This document shows positions 12,601 to 23,331 of a DNA stretch of 64,000 nucleotides, piece by piece. The stretch spans positions 7,969,649 to 8,033,648 of the forward strand of contig NC_064237.1 of assembly GCF_023101765.2 (NCBI RefSeq), in the 5' to 3' direction. Under the pieces are notes generated by a model. It did no database searches and was not told the origin of the DNA. It was given only the letters and a program-made list of their open reading frames with translations. This DNA is from Spodoptera frugiperda. Taxonomy: Eukaryota; Arthropoda; Insecta; Lepidoptera; Noctuidae. The position numbers and the translations under genes were made by a program. The stretch's first letter is position 1. Each line of letters begins with the position of its first letter.

Positions 12601-15600
12601 TTTGGATTGTATGCTTGTTGTCCAGATTTAGTTTGGAGGTATTATCTTCATGATTATTGATGACTTATGACTCGGAGCTTTTTGTTAGTGCAAAGCTATT
12701 ATCGCCAGTGTTTTAGACACTGGCGATAATAGCTTTGCACTGCCAAATCATTAAAAATTATGCATATTCCATTATTGGTCCATTTGGTATGGGATAATCA
12801 GAATGAAGTGACTGATGTCCAAATACTCAAACACCACTTCAATTTTAAGACACTCTCGAAAGTATTTCTGTCACTACAATTTCTTTGTAAAATGACAGAG
12901 ATAGCACAATATTCAAGTACAACTTTCAATTGAGTAGCATTTCAGTGTTCGGGGGTAAAAGTGAAAAACAATGACTTTACCAAATGGTGTTCAAAGGGAC
13001 AAGGGCATTTGGAAGTATATCTATACTTACCTCCAATTTCAACTTCACCTCTTACCAAATAACCAGTCATTCCATTCCAGGTGCCATTGACCTTATAGCC
13101 CCATGTCTCAGCAAAGATATATTTCCTTCTAGCATTAAGGAAGTCCAACAAATGGTTTGTCGTGGGGAAATTCACCTTCGTAATCGTATCAATGTGATCG
13201 TCTCTGCAATCATTTTGCAATACGTTCTTAAAGATAGGGCAAGTGACCCGGTTGTGGCCATCGACCCCTTTGTGGCCACTTGGGCCTTCAAATATTTATA
13301 ACTAAGGCATGGACAAATAAATTACTCTGTGATGTACAGTATTTAAAATATTGAATATTGGAGACACTGATACCGTTGGCAGCTTTGATGTGTCAAACTT
13401 CACTTCGATGCAATAAGTCATTCTTTTTAGTTGAGGGTGAAATTGTTAAGATCTTAACAAAAAGGCTAAGGCGAGCGGGTGAGGATTTGGTTTTTATTTT
13501 TTTAATCATTGCTTATTGTTTGGATGTTTATGTTAATACTACATGAAGAATATATTGTCTAAGTGGAACTAAAGTTATTTTGTCACCATATGTTTCTGAA
13601 GTGGGATTATTAGAAGGTGGCCACTAATGGAGACAAAATTATGAATTTCTCCATCTTTGGCCACACGGCTGGCCAAAACTTTTGTACATAAACGCTCCAC
13701 TTCTAGTCATTTATCGTAATTTATTTATTATTTTTCCTTGGCTTTACATATCAACAAATACATATTTTTCATTTTCAGAGATGCAATAAATTGCCTTCAC
13801 ACAAAGGGAGGTCAGTTTACTTTGCAGCTTTTACCGACGTCATATAAATGTTGATCTCTTTATTTGTAAGTTAAATTCAAGTGAAGTAATAATATTTCAT
13901 ATTTTCCAGACTAAATGAAAACCATTGTTTCTAAAATGTCAAATTTAATTAATAAATTTTGATTACTTTTATTGTATTTATTGATGGCCAGAACTGGCAC
14001 ACGACCGTGGCCAGAAATGGCACGAATCTGGCCAAAAATGGCACAAACTCCCTTTTTTTTTCTTTTTTATACAGTTATTTTTCTATTGGACGTTCTTTAA
14101 AAAAGGGTTTTCTTAGGCAAGATTAATACATGTTAAATCACTTTTTACAAGAAATATGTTCGTGATAACAAAAACTATAAGTTAAGAAAGCCTCAAAGTC
14201 GACAAAATTCTTAAAGTGGCCACAACCGGGTCACTTACGATAATTATAAAAATCTCCCAACTAGTTGTTTGTCTAACAATAGTGAACGTGTATTTTTTCA
14301 TCGTAACGTTTTGTAACAAAATTCCCAGTCTGTCCGTATGATGTATTCTATGCAGTATCTGAATTATTTATGTTTAATACGACCTACATACGTCATTATG
14401 TTTAACTAGCTTGTTAAGAAACGCTGATTTTAATATGATTATTTCTTGAGAGATCGTGATAAGTTTCTCAGGAGATTATCAATTGGGTGTCTAAGGCTTT
14501 TCTTAAACAAATAAATGGAAATTAGTAGCTAACAAGAATGGAGTCACATTTTTTATATGAAGTATGAAATACGTTGTATACCAGGGCGGGTCAATAAGTC
14601 CGTGACTTTTTTTATTTCTTGTTATTTAATTAAAAAGGCAACACTGCTCCTGTCAACAGGCATCTATCAGTTGACTTCTGGCAAAATTTGAAGAAGCTGC
14701 GGCTTTAGGTTTGTCTTTGAGAGCCATTGATTGAGCAGACTACCGCGTAATTTAAAGAAAATGGAAAGAAGTGATTTTCGTGTGCTCATTAAGCATTATT
14801 TTTTTGAGAAAAAAACCATCACGCAAACCAAGGCTAAGCTTGATAAATATTGTGAGGACTGTGGACCATCAATTTCAATGGTAAAAAAGTGGTTCACAGT
14901 ATTTCGTTGTGGCCTAAGGAGCACGGAAGATGCTGAACGTTCTGGACGCCCAATTGACGTCTCTACACCCGAAATCATTGAAAAAATCCAAGATATGGTG
15001 TTGGCCGATCGGAGATTGAAAGTGAGAGAGATTGTGGAAGCCATAGGCATCTCATATGGCTCAGTGGTTACAATTTTAAATTATCACTTGGCTATGAGAA
15101 AGCATTCCGTAAGATGGGTGCCGCGATTGCTTACTATCGACCACAAACGCAAACGTGTGACAACTTCGCAAGCGTGTTTGGCGTTGTTCAACCGTAATAT
15201 GGACGAGTTTTTGCATCGTTTCATAACCGTGGACGAAACATGGATCCACTACAACACACCGCCACCCAAAACAGTGGGTTTCTCGTGGTGAATCGGCCCC
15301 AAAGAAGACCAAGGTGGGTTTGTCAGCCTATAAAGTCATGGCGACCGTTTTTTGGGATGCACGCGGCGTTATCCATGTGGACTACCTTCAAAAAGGTAAA
15401 ACAATAAATGGTGAATATTTTGACAACTTATTGGGTCAATTTAATGTGAGTTTAAAAAAAAAAACGACCGCTTTTGACCAAGAAGAAAGTTCTTTTTCAC
15501 AGGACAATGCAAGGGTGCACACTTGTGCAGTTTCATTGTAGAAAATTCAAGAATTGGGCTACGAATTGCTACCTCATCCACCCTATTCTCCGGATTTAGC

Positions 15601-17552
15601 CCCAAGTGACTATTTCCTGTTCCCAAACTTAAAGAAGTGGCTTGGTGAAAAGAGATATGAGTCCAAATATGAAATCATTTCACAAACTAATGCTCATTTT
15701 GATGACTTCGAGAAATCATATTTTTGGAAGGGATAAAAAAATAGGAGAATCTTTGGACAAAAGGTGTGGATGTCCAAGGAGAGTATGTTGAAAAATAAAA
15801 TTAAAAAATATCCGAAATCCTGTATTTTATTAAAAAAGTCACGGACTTATTGATCCGCCCTCGTATTTATCATCATTTTCAACCAAAATACGTCCAGAGT
15901 TTTACTAGCGACAGCAGGCTTGGGGCTTAGGTCACTAAGCTTACATTTTACAGGCTGATTCCATTATTAAAACATTTTTGTGCAATAAAGAACCAGTATC
16001 CTATTTGATCGTATGCAGAAGCGTAATTTCGAAACTATCATTACCCTATATTTGCATGTCCTACATAGTGTATGTTTTATCTATCACATTCACACGAAAA
16101 TGATCTTTAAAACCTGCTACCGTTTTAATTAATTTAAAAGTTTCCTACAGATGCGAGATAATCTATTCTTTGTGAAGAAGTAACGGTGTGACACTTACAA
16201 TCCATCAGATAAGTGGTTGATGCTATTGTTATTTGTTAACACATAACAAATGCTTATTTCATATTCATTTATATCGAGTCGTCTTAGAGATGTAGGCACG
16301 ACAAATCGATTGGATTTTTGGAATCGATTTTTGCTGTCCCACGATCCATAGTATTCTATGTTCCAAGTATTGTTTGGGCTTATCTTGTAAACTGAAATAA
16401 AACTTCAGTCAGATAAAATAATGTTAAGATTTCGTTAATTTCAATTTGATCTTTATATTGTACTTACTAAAGTGCATTTCATATGCATCATCAACACTTC
16501 GTAACACCAAAACTTCGGAGTCAATCAGCACATCTACCTTAGCTATGGCCTCTGGCACTATATCCTCGTTGACAGTTCCCGGATCTCCGAATAGAATCCA
16601 GCGGAATGGGGCACGGAAGAAACTTCTTGTACTATTCTGTATTTTTACCAAAAAAAAAAAAACATTCATATTCTACTGATTTATTTCGTTACGGTATTCA
16701 TGTTTCTTGGACGCGCCGAACTTCAATGTACGGGTGTTTCCATGGCTGTATAATTCGCCAGTACTTTGTATAATTAACAGGGCAATAAAGGTTTAGGTTT
16801 GGCTATTCTAATTTTTTTGCTTAATCTTAGGTTATTTACCGAAATTATCAATGGAGACATCAGGCGCTTCACTATCTAACTTATCTTTAACATACTTATA
16901 AATACTTAACTATAAAAAAACAAACCATTTCAAAATATTCTTCAATATCAGGACAATTGAGATCAGCCACAAATACAATAAGCTGTTCTTCATAAAATTG
17001 CATGTAATCGTCTGTCAAACCGGCATTAGCACAGAATTGAATATTTTCTTTCATTAGTGCCGAGGACAATTGAATTATTTTAGCTGTAACGTTTAAGAAA
17101 ATTAAGGGTATATAATATGTAGTATACTAATTGATTGGGTCAGGACCCACTCACGAATAACCTTATTCTGATAGGTCGTAGTCAAGACATCTTTGGGAAC
17201 TACTGATGAGGATACGGTGCCTTTTGAGTATGCTCAAGCTGACCACAGGACTGGTTTTAATGAGGAAAGAATCCCACTTTTCATAGTCATATTCCACACG
17301 TCTTGTGAAGATTTTTCCTCCATCATACATCGGGTCGCTATTTAAAACTGAAGGGAAGGCTGGAAGAGGCTGAAGACCTTCAACTAAGTTTTCAATAATG
17401 TTTTACTTACTAGGAGTCCAACAGAGTTTACCAATCACAGAAGATGGTCTATTAGCAGATTGGATGACGTCAACAATCATGGCGGCTTGATCTGTTTCTC
17501 CATTTATTGGTAAAAAGAGGAACGCAAGGAATATACATATTATTTTCTTCAT
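9676..17552 (-). CDS. Ionotropic receptor of the IR75 type, gene B (complete, 629 aa)
   Basis: Eleven coding exons: 17552-17411, 17083-16926, 16636-16468, 16391-16199, 13203-13031, 11744-11503, 11157-11058, 10745-10558, 10477-10370, 10269-10103 and 9925-9676. All introns are GT-AG and the frame is open to the stop at 9676. Exons 4, 5, 7, 8 and 10 have exactly the same length as in gene A (193, 173, 100, 188 and 167 nt). A signal peptide begins MKKIICIFLAFLFL. The ligand-binding and channel parts show AETWGYKVNGTWNGMTGYLV, SPTPTRSKFVF, TSYSANIVALL, GLFAFHMETGVGYK and DPWLAVRK, all strong IR75 signatures. Both the S1 Arg (FERVS) and the S2 Thr (VHDTVF) are present, unlike gene A. Intron 4 (13204-16198) holds two DNA transposons; introns 5 and 7 hold SINEs. 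The stop is 281 bp upstream of gene A's start, so this is the upstream half of a tandem duplicate. Expected role: odorant (acid) receptor subunit in sensory-cilium membranes. Confidence 0.92.
10797..10870 (+). repeat. SINE-like family B fragment in IR75-B intron 7
   Basis: Contains GGGCTCCGGCTCGAAAAGCA and GGTTTTTAGTCGGTAAAAGT, the middle of family B. Both ends are missing. Confidence 0.65.
11787..12064 (-). repeat. SINE-like family A (tRNA-headed), near full-length
   Basis: Read on the minus strand it starts with a tRNA-like head (CTGCCTCG, then GCAAGTGCGACTGCCGGACA), followed by AAAGTATTACTGGGCTTTTT and ends near GGATAAAAGGCGTGACG-like sequence. It lies in intron 5 of IR75-B. The family resembles tRNA-derived SINEs known from noctuid moths. 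Confidence 0.8.
12687..12741. repeat. Perfect 25-bp hairpin
   Basis: 12687-12711 and 12717-12741 are exact inverted complements (arm starts AGTGCAAAGCTATTATCGCC) around the loop TTTAG. It sits in intron 5 of IR75-B. No mismatch is present, so the palindrome is recent or selected. It could be a small foldback element or fold as an RNA hairpin. Confidence 0.8.
13241..14236. mobile_element. Unassigned DNA element with 20-bp inverted ends
   Basis: 13241-13260 (AAGTGACCCGGTTGTGGCCA) is the exact reverse complement of 14217-14236. Inside, many TGGCC/GGCCA blocks cluster near both ends (for example 13276-13290, 13660-13680 and 13985-14045), like subterminal transposase sites. No transposase-like ORF is visible, so it is non-autonomous. 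No clear target duplication was found. Its left end is 37 bases from the start of IR75-B exon 5, so it supplies much of that acceptor's upstream sequence. Confidence 0.7.
14581..15863 (+). mobile_element. Mariner transposon, full-length but inactive
   Basis: Inverted ends at 14581-14612 and 15832-15863 (both contain TCAATAAGTCCGTGACTTTT) are flanked by TA at 14579-14580 and 15864-15865, the mariner target duplication. The 1283-bp length is normal for mariner. It contains a broken transposase and lies in intron 4 of IR75-B. Confidence 0.95.
14761..15736 (+). pseudogene. Mariner transposase, frameshifted
   Basis: The ATG at 14761 opens MERSDFRVLIKHYF and an N-terminal helix-turn-helix region. 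The first catalytic Asp is in TVDETWIHY, the second in SQDNARVHT, the third in PDLAPSDYFLF. The spacing from second to third is 34 residues (the in-frame stop counted), the mariner D34D signature. The frame shifts near 15262. Two compensating shifts seem to lie near the A-run at 15456-15466 and near 15500, and a TAG lies at 15539-15541. It cannot make active transposase. Confidence 0.92.
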
Positions 17553-19112
17553 AGCTGCTTCGAACTGGTGGTACTACGGAAGAAATACTGACACAAAATC
17601 ATTTATGGTTCTATATGGTATCAGGTAAGGTAGCCTATTACCATTATTTGTCTTTCAAATTGATCTTTATTGTATTTGCAATGTTATTTTCTGCAAAATT
17701 GTTCTTCGGTTTGCAATAGGGGCAATTTTTAGCAAACTATGTTTGCGAATCCAATTTCGCATTGTAAATGTCATTGTGAGTATGTACTATCTATCTATAT
17801 CTACTACTACTATCAATATTTGTATGTATGTTTGTTACTTAACTCTTTCTATTCCACCTTGGAGTTCATTATAGATTAATTTATTCTTCTATCATAAGAA
17901 TAAATGCATAGTCTTAAGTGAAGAAAATTTCCAATCCATAGTAGATTTATTAAAAGCTCATAATAACTAACACATCGGTCGAGTTGCAGCAAGCATCACT
18001 ATCAAACAAATCTTGCGTTCAATTAATTCAGAATGGAATTTTTTCTAGTCATTTACAGGTATTAGAGTAGTAGTTCATTCATCTTGGGTCGAGCTCGAGT
18101 CAGTATGGCACGCGTAATCGCTAATCGCTAATCGTACGTATCTAATTGTTATCTATGTCAAGTTTATCCGTATTGTTTGTTTACAAGTGATAGGGAATAG
18201 TATTTTTCCGTAACTACAATAGTAAACATCAGGATTTGTAGGATTTAAAGTGTTATTCTCATCATTTTTGTAAAATTGTAGTCAAGTTGTCGCAAGTGTG
18301 GCTTACTTATGACCATGCTTATAAATTAAATTGCATTGAGATGGTAACAATTTCTGGTAATATTTTACCGGGACACCAGTCCAGGTTGGATGCGCGACCA
18401 GTAAAATTTTATACAGCCGTACGACCTGATCACGACGCCATATTGGTCGCGCAACCAAGCGGATACCAGGAGAGTAAGTCTTTATAGAACTGTACACATT
18501 TAGTTGGTAGCAGCGACTGGTTGCGCCGCCATGATGTCCGGGGAAATATTAGAGACTTTTTTTTATTGATAGGTTTGAGTCTACATAGCCCAAGATAGTG
18601 GTTGAAATAGTATCTACCTATCTAAAATTACAAGCAGACCGTGGCATACATAGATACTGTCCTAGTTAATATTTATCTGCTTATATGTACATATACAGGC
18701 AAAAATTTGAATTGGATACAGATACTAGTACTTTCTATACTCTAATACTTTCTATGTAGAAACAATTATTTCTTTAACTAAGGAAAGTACCCAATTAATA
18801 TGTTTGACTAATGTGTAAATAAACGGACATTAATGAAAGTTATTTTCCAGAGAATTCCTGCTATTTCTAGTAATGTTTATATGTGAATGGCCCATATCTA
18901 CAGTCGAGTAGACACTTCATTGTTATCAGTATACATATTAATATTAATTTATTAATTGCATAATGTACTAGGGCTGGCCAGTACTCAGTAGGACACCGTC
19001 AAGTGCGTACATTTCTAATGTGACTTTTTTGACATAAGTATTTAGGGTACAAAATCGAGTGAGTTTCTGTAGTGAGTGAGTTCTGAGTGTAGGTAATTAA
19101 AAAAAGGAAAAA
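17553..19112. other. Gene-free stretch upstream of IR75-B
   Basis: Holds whatever promoter IR75-B uses; no TATA box stands out. A CpG-richer patch at 18360-18545 has an imperfect inverted repeat (TTGGATGCGCGACC near 18388 against GGTCGCGCAACCAA near 18445) and a third related block near 18518. This may be an old MITE. No coding signal is seen. Confidence 0.35.
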
Positions 19113-19518
19113 ATGTTAAACACACAGTTGTTTTCTAAAGTGTTCCTTACGAGAAGTTCATTAGATTCAGTTTCGTTGAGTAAGGAGGGCGAATCTGCAT
19201 CAGAATGGACACCACTGTTGAAGAAATCTACCAATGTCCCGCTTTCTACGAGAGGTTTGTGCCTGCTTTTGTTTTTTTATTTTGGATATTTCCTACCATT
19301 ATGTGTGACTATTGTAAGGCCTCGGCCTCGAATTTTGCGGGCAGCGGGGCGGCGGCGGCGGCGGCGCGGGAGCGGGGCGGCGGCGGCGGACCCGTTCTCG
19401 AAACTAGCGGGCAGATCGCGCGGCACTACAGCGGTGTAGTGTTGTGTTCGTGGTTGTGTTGTCGAGATATTTGTTTTTATTAGCGAACGAAATCTTTTTG
19501 ATTCAAATTTATTCCTAA

Positions 19519-19690
19519 CGCTCGATTTACTGTGGGCAAAAGAAGAAGACCTACTATAGGGCAAGGAAAATAAATGGCGAGTTTTATCGAAATTATGAAG
19601 AACAGAGACAAAATCCCGACAAATTCTACGACTACACTAGAATGAGTGTAGAAACTTTTGACTATATTCTTGAAACTATCAAGAGTGATT
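19519..19690 (+). pseudogene. Harbinger transposase N-terminal fragment
   Basis: The frame opened after a TAA at 19516 reads a basic stretch, then INGEFYRNYEEQRQNPDKFY and DYTRMSVETFDYILETIK. This matches the conserved N-terminal part of PIF/Harbinger DDE transposases (F-Y-RMS-x3-FDxLL). The catalytic domain is deleted. Confidence 0.65.
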
Positions 19691-19741
19691 TCAGTTTTTG
19701 CTTTAGTCTTCAATATTCAGTTCGTTTTTTATTTCTTCCCA

Positions 19742-19849
19742 TTATTGGTTAATTTTTCTTCTATTTATATGGTTCACATCTTTGCTGTTCCGTATGGGTG
19801 TCCTCTCAAAGATTGCCGAAATCATTTGCTCTTGCACGTCCGAGGACAT
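19742..19849 (-). pseudogene. MADF-like start of the second Harbinger ORF
   Basis: 35 codons from ATG at 19849 to TAA: MSSDVQEQMISAIFERTPIR, then NSKDVNHINRR. The spacing of I-x-A-hydrophobic, RTPIxN, and N-x-x-NR fits the first half of a MADF/Myb-type DNA-binding domain, which the partner protein of Harbinger elements carries. Only the start remains. Confidence 0.5.
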
Positions 19850-20221
19850 TTTGATACGTCACAAAAAAAATGTAGGTACACAACACTATACTACAATGCA
19901 GACGCGCAACGCAGGCGGTCACCGCTTGACTGGAGTGCACCGCTCGTTGCCCGCTCCCGCGCCGCTCCGCCGCCGCTGTGTTCGAAAACCGGTCCATTTG
20001 ATTATACGCATAAGATCCTGCCGCTCCCGCGCCGCCGCCGCCGCCGCCCCGCTGCCCGCAAAATTCGAGGCCGAGGCCTAACACGGGTTTCTCCGTCCAA
20101 ATTGGGTTATGAAGCCAGAAGTTATATGATATGGCTAATGGGATTGTACGCAATCAACCACAATTTAATGTACACCGAAATGTATGGATTATGCAATCTT
20201 TTGATGTCTAATCTTCATTAG

Positions 20222-20842
20222 CTAGTCTGCATTTTATGTGCAATTTTTTTATTTTATTTTATATGTTTATACTGAACGTTATATGGGGCTATCCTATTTT
20301 AGCCTTGTTTGTCGCTGTATCAAATCTCATCGAAGAGAGGATAGCCCGTTAGGAGTAAAAGGGTAACAAACAATGAAATTAGTATTAGAAGGACATAATA
20401 TCATACAGGAATGTTTTAAAAAAGTAAAATATATTTTAAACTATTGTAATTAATATGATTTTGAAGGATGCACAAGGTAATGAAGTAGTAAGATGTACAG
20501 TTAAATAATAATTTGTACCTATTACAGTTTTAACCATTTGGTTTCCATGGAGTCTACCAACCCGGTCACGAAGTCACGACTCTGAGGCATGAAAATAAGC
20601 AAATTTGAGCTGAATTTTTATGGAAAATATTTTGCTGGGCTTAAGATGCTAATGAAGTAACTAGGTGGCAACTATTTGGTGTGATTTTTAATAATTAACA
20701 AGTAACAGAGCGTTTAACTAGTTTCCACTCACTGTCGTGATGATTTGTGTTAAAAATAGCATTGATCAAATCTGCTATAAAAAGTATTGTACCTATTGTG
20801 CCTTTGCCTTCGATTGCTTACCTTTAGGATGTACCAAGCGTT
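20222..20842. other. AT-rich stretch without visible features
   Basis: No ORF, repeat or RNA signal found between the end of the split ORF and the next SINE. Confidence 0.5.
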
Positions 20843-20989
20843 GTTTTTTAAAATCATCCAATGACTTCTCACGCCTTGGGTGAGGCAAGAGGGAGTGTCA
20901 GACTCTTACTGACTAAAAACCACCCCGTCCCTACTCCTGCTTTTCGAGCCAGAGCCCCGGTAAACCCGCTAGGTAGTCCGCATCTCCGG
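20843..20989 (-). repeat. SINE-like family B copy
   Basis: Minus orientation: tail AAAATCATCCAATGACTTCT at the left, GTAGTCCGCATCTCCGGA at the right. Nearly full length. Confidence 0.85.
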
Positions 20990-21066
20990 AATGTACTAAG
21001 GGTAATGTTATGTTACGTACAGTTAAAATATAAACATAAGTAGGCTATGACCCATGAAGCAAATAC

Positions 21067-21309
21067 AAAGAGGAGATGTCATAACTGGATTTCCTATCAA
21101 CACAATGGGTGACATTTAACGGGGAGCGTGGGACGTCATAAACCACGCCCTTTATTTTACATGTAGCGGTCCTATACCACAAAAACTTTGCCAATTGTCC
21201 ACATTTTGATGTGCCACTTTCTGAGCGCCTACAACCTGTCTATACTTTTTTACTTATAATATTATTGGGCAGGGCCTATTTTGTATCACATTATAGCATC
21301 TCCTCTTTA
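21067..21309. repeat. Possible element with 12-bp inverted ends
   Basis: AAAGAGGAGATG (21067-21078) and its exact complement (21298-21309) bound a 243-bp segment. A sequence like its left flank (ATGAAGCAAATACAAA) recurs at 35829, suggesting a repeat family. Weak. Confidence 0.25.
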
Positions 21310-21789
21310 TATCTTGGTATGAATAGTTTTGCAAAGAAAAAACTACCAAACCGGAAATTGTTTGGTATACTTATGCAGTTGCATAGGTACTATTTTCTTA
21401 ACCAAATTACCTAATATTTTTTACTGAATTTAACCTTTTATTTTTGTAAGCAAATGTTAAAACGGAATTGCAAATTAAAATATTTAGCTAAATCACTCCT
21501 AAGCGCGTAAGTAAATGGAAATATATGTAGGTATCCTTCTATGTACAAAAGTGGGTCAACACAAAAAGTTCCACTCTTAAAGGTAAAGATAGTATGTGTG
21601 GTATCTCCAGTACTTGAAATGTAAGTACCTACATTTATACATCATTTTGTAGGAGAAATAGGTCACCTCTGTCCATTGCTACCGTTTGCTCGTATATACA
21701 TAGAGGTACATAATAGGATGTACCTATTATTATGTTTACTAATGCATGAAAATGCATTTAATTCCTTACGAAGATTTTTATGGTATAAT

Positions 21790-22130
21790 TGAGCTGGTCG
21801 GTGGAGCTGGCGGGTCACCTGACGGTAAGCAATCGCAAATGGAACAAGCAACAAGCAATCGTAAGCAATTGGACACCTGAAACACCGTGTTAAATGATAA
21901 ATGATAATAAATGATATTTATTTCTGTAAATAGGTTATAAAATAACACTTTTACACGTCAATATTTCAAATAGCTAGATGAGGCCGCCGGTTATAATTGC
22001 CTTTTGGGGATTAGAAATTTGAGAATTGTTGGGGAATCGGAGACTCATACGACGAAACACAATGTAAGCGTTGTTTCACGTTCGTTTCCTGAGAGACCGT
22101 GGTACAACTCCGGTCTCGTCGAGCTCACTT
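21790..22130 (-). repeat. SINE-like family C, diverged copy
   Basis: Minus orientation: GGGTCACCTGACGGTAAGCA on the left, CTGAGAGACCGTGGTACAAC and GGTCTCGTCGAGC on the right, with an AT-rich expansion (21890-21960) in the middle. Confidence 0.7.
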
Positions 22131-22416
22131 TTGACAATTCTTAGACCCTAAACAAAGACTAGTACAGCACAAATAATGTTACATTAGGTACGAAAAATAC
22201 TTGACTAAGTGCACATCGCATTTGTCTACCCCTTCCGTGAATATCAATCATGAGTTTACGATACGCATTTAAGATTATGACGCATAGTAACAGACTCAGA
22301 AACTATGAGGAAGAGTTAGTATTCAATCTGTACTATCTAGCTGTCTGTTGTTGTGCGTGTAATACACATAATATTATTATGTACCTAGTACCTACATATG
22401 TGCGTATTTAGTGTTA

Positions 22417-22600
22417 CCCCACACTAGGGTTTTCGCCTGTCTCGTATGTGCGTTTACAAACATACAATTTCAGTTACACATGCTTGAAACAGTAATATGT
22501 GGATCACACAAAGAGTTGCTCCGTGCGGGAAACGAACCCCCTACACGTTGCGCGGCAACCTGTTGTCCAGCCACTGTACGAACCGTGCAGTTGTATATGA
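22417..22600 (+). repeat. SINE-like family D copy
   Basis: Starts CCCCACACTAGGGTTTTCGC, contains GGATCACACAAAGAGTTGCT and ends ACGAACCGTGCAGTTG. The right part carries a GAACC box like a reversed tRNA B box. Aligned copies: 48846-49042 and 59110-59305. Confidence 0.8.
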
Positions 22601-23159
22601 TACTATGATTGCCCCCTGCATCATGCGCGTGGAATTTAGAAAATTGATTTGGTGCCAATTTTGTAGAAATATGGAAATAAAAAGTCACCTATGTTACTTC
22701 CTGAAAAGTAAGTTTTTCGATGTAAAACAAAATGTTTTTTAATTTATCCCGAAGTAACGGAAACTGTACACAAACAAACTAATAATCCAACAATTACTCT
22801 TTATTATATTAGTTTTAGTATTTATAGATGCACTTATTGCACGTGTTATGCACTTATCTCTAAGCGTTCCTATAAAATGATACTTAGTTGCACTTCTATG
22901 TTTACATATTGCAAATACAGTCTGCATCGAACGATTTCTTGTCAATACGATTAACAATGTTATCGTTTTATTAATACATTATTAATAAAGTAAACATTAG
23001 ATATACCCGCGTTAATATGTTATTATTGCACTTGAATATTGGTGGTTATTTGTTTCTTGAATTCTTTGTTTTATTTGTGATAGCGGCTTAAGTTATCTTT
23101 GTAATGTAAATTTTTCCGCTAGGAATTATCCTATACGACTCTACAGCTTCTTAAGTAAA

Positions 23160-23331
23160 TTAACTAGAAAATTACAGTTTATTCAAGTATGTCAATGGAG
23201 AAAAGCTCTACTAGTTTCGAGTCACAGAGGGACTCTTCATCATGAGAAGCGTGTGCGACCGAGCGGCTACGTAGCTGATGTAGGCCTTTTCTCCATTAAT
23301 ATACGTGAGTAAACCCTTATTTTCTAGTTAA
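23160..23331. repeat. MITE family E copy
   Basis: Ends TTAACTAGAAAATTAC and its near complement TTTCTAGTTAA; inside, GGAGAAAAGCTCTACTAGTT and GTCACAGAGGGACTCTTCAT on the left face CCTTTTCTCCATTAATATAC on the right. Other family members: 39345, 57906 and 58471. Confidence 0.8.

Larger units (their letters stand above)
19318..20078. mobile_element. Harbinger/PIF-type element, internally deleted
   Basis: The two ends are about 57-bp near-perfect inverted repeats beginning GGCCTCGGCCTCGAATTTTG and continuing into GGC/GCG repeats (left 19318-19375, right 20020-20078). TAA flanks both sides (19315-19317 and 20079-20081), matching the 3-bp TWA target duplication of Harbinger elements. Inside are remnants of both Harbinger genes facing each other. 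The ends are nearly pure G+C in an AT-rich region. Confidence 0.85.
19113..20221 (+). pseudogene. ORF of unknown function split by a Harbinger element
   Basis: ATG at 19113 starts a frame that runs to the Harbinger insertion at 19318. If the element and one TAA copy are ignored, the frame continues without a shift from 20079 to a TAG ending at 20221, about 115 codons in all. The left part has a Ser-rich stretch (SSLDSVSLSKEGESASEW) and then a hydrophobic segment (LCLLLFFYFGYFLPLCVTIV). The right part has a second one around MIWLMGLYAINHNLMY. Two possible membrane segments are therefore visible. No family is recognised. It may be an old gene fragment, one exon of a larger gene, or chance; frame continuity across the insertion is the main support. 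Confidence 0.4.

Noticed and set aside
12942..16669. A third, partial IR gene between 12.9 and 16.7 kb
   Set aside because: The exons at 16391-16199 and 13203-13031 join in phase 2 exactly as in gene A and complete gene B; the large gap is an intron filled by transposons.
19658..20221. 187-codon plus-strand open frame
   Set aside because: It runs through the interior and GC-rich end of the Harbinger element; the Arg/Pro-rich part is just GCC repeats in translation. Only its last about 46 codons are considered, as part of the split ORF.
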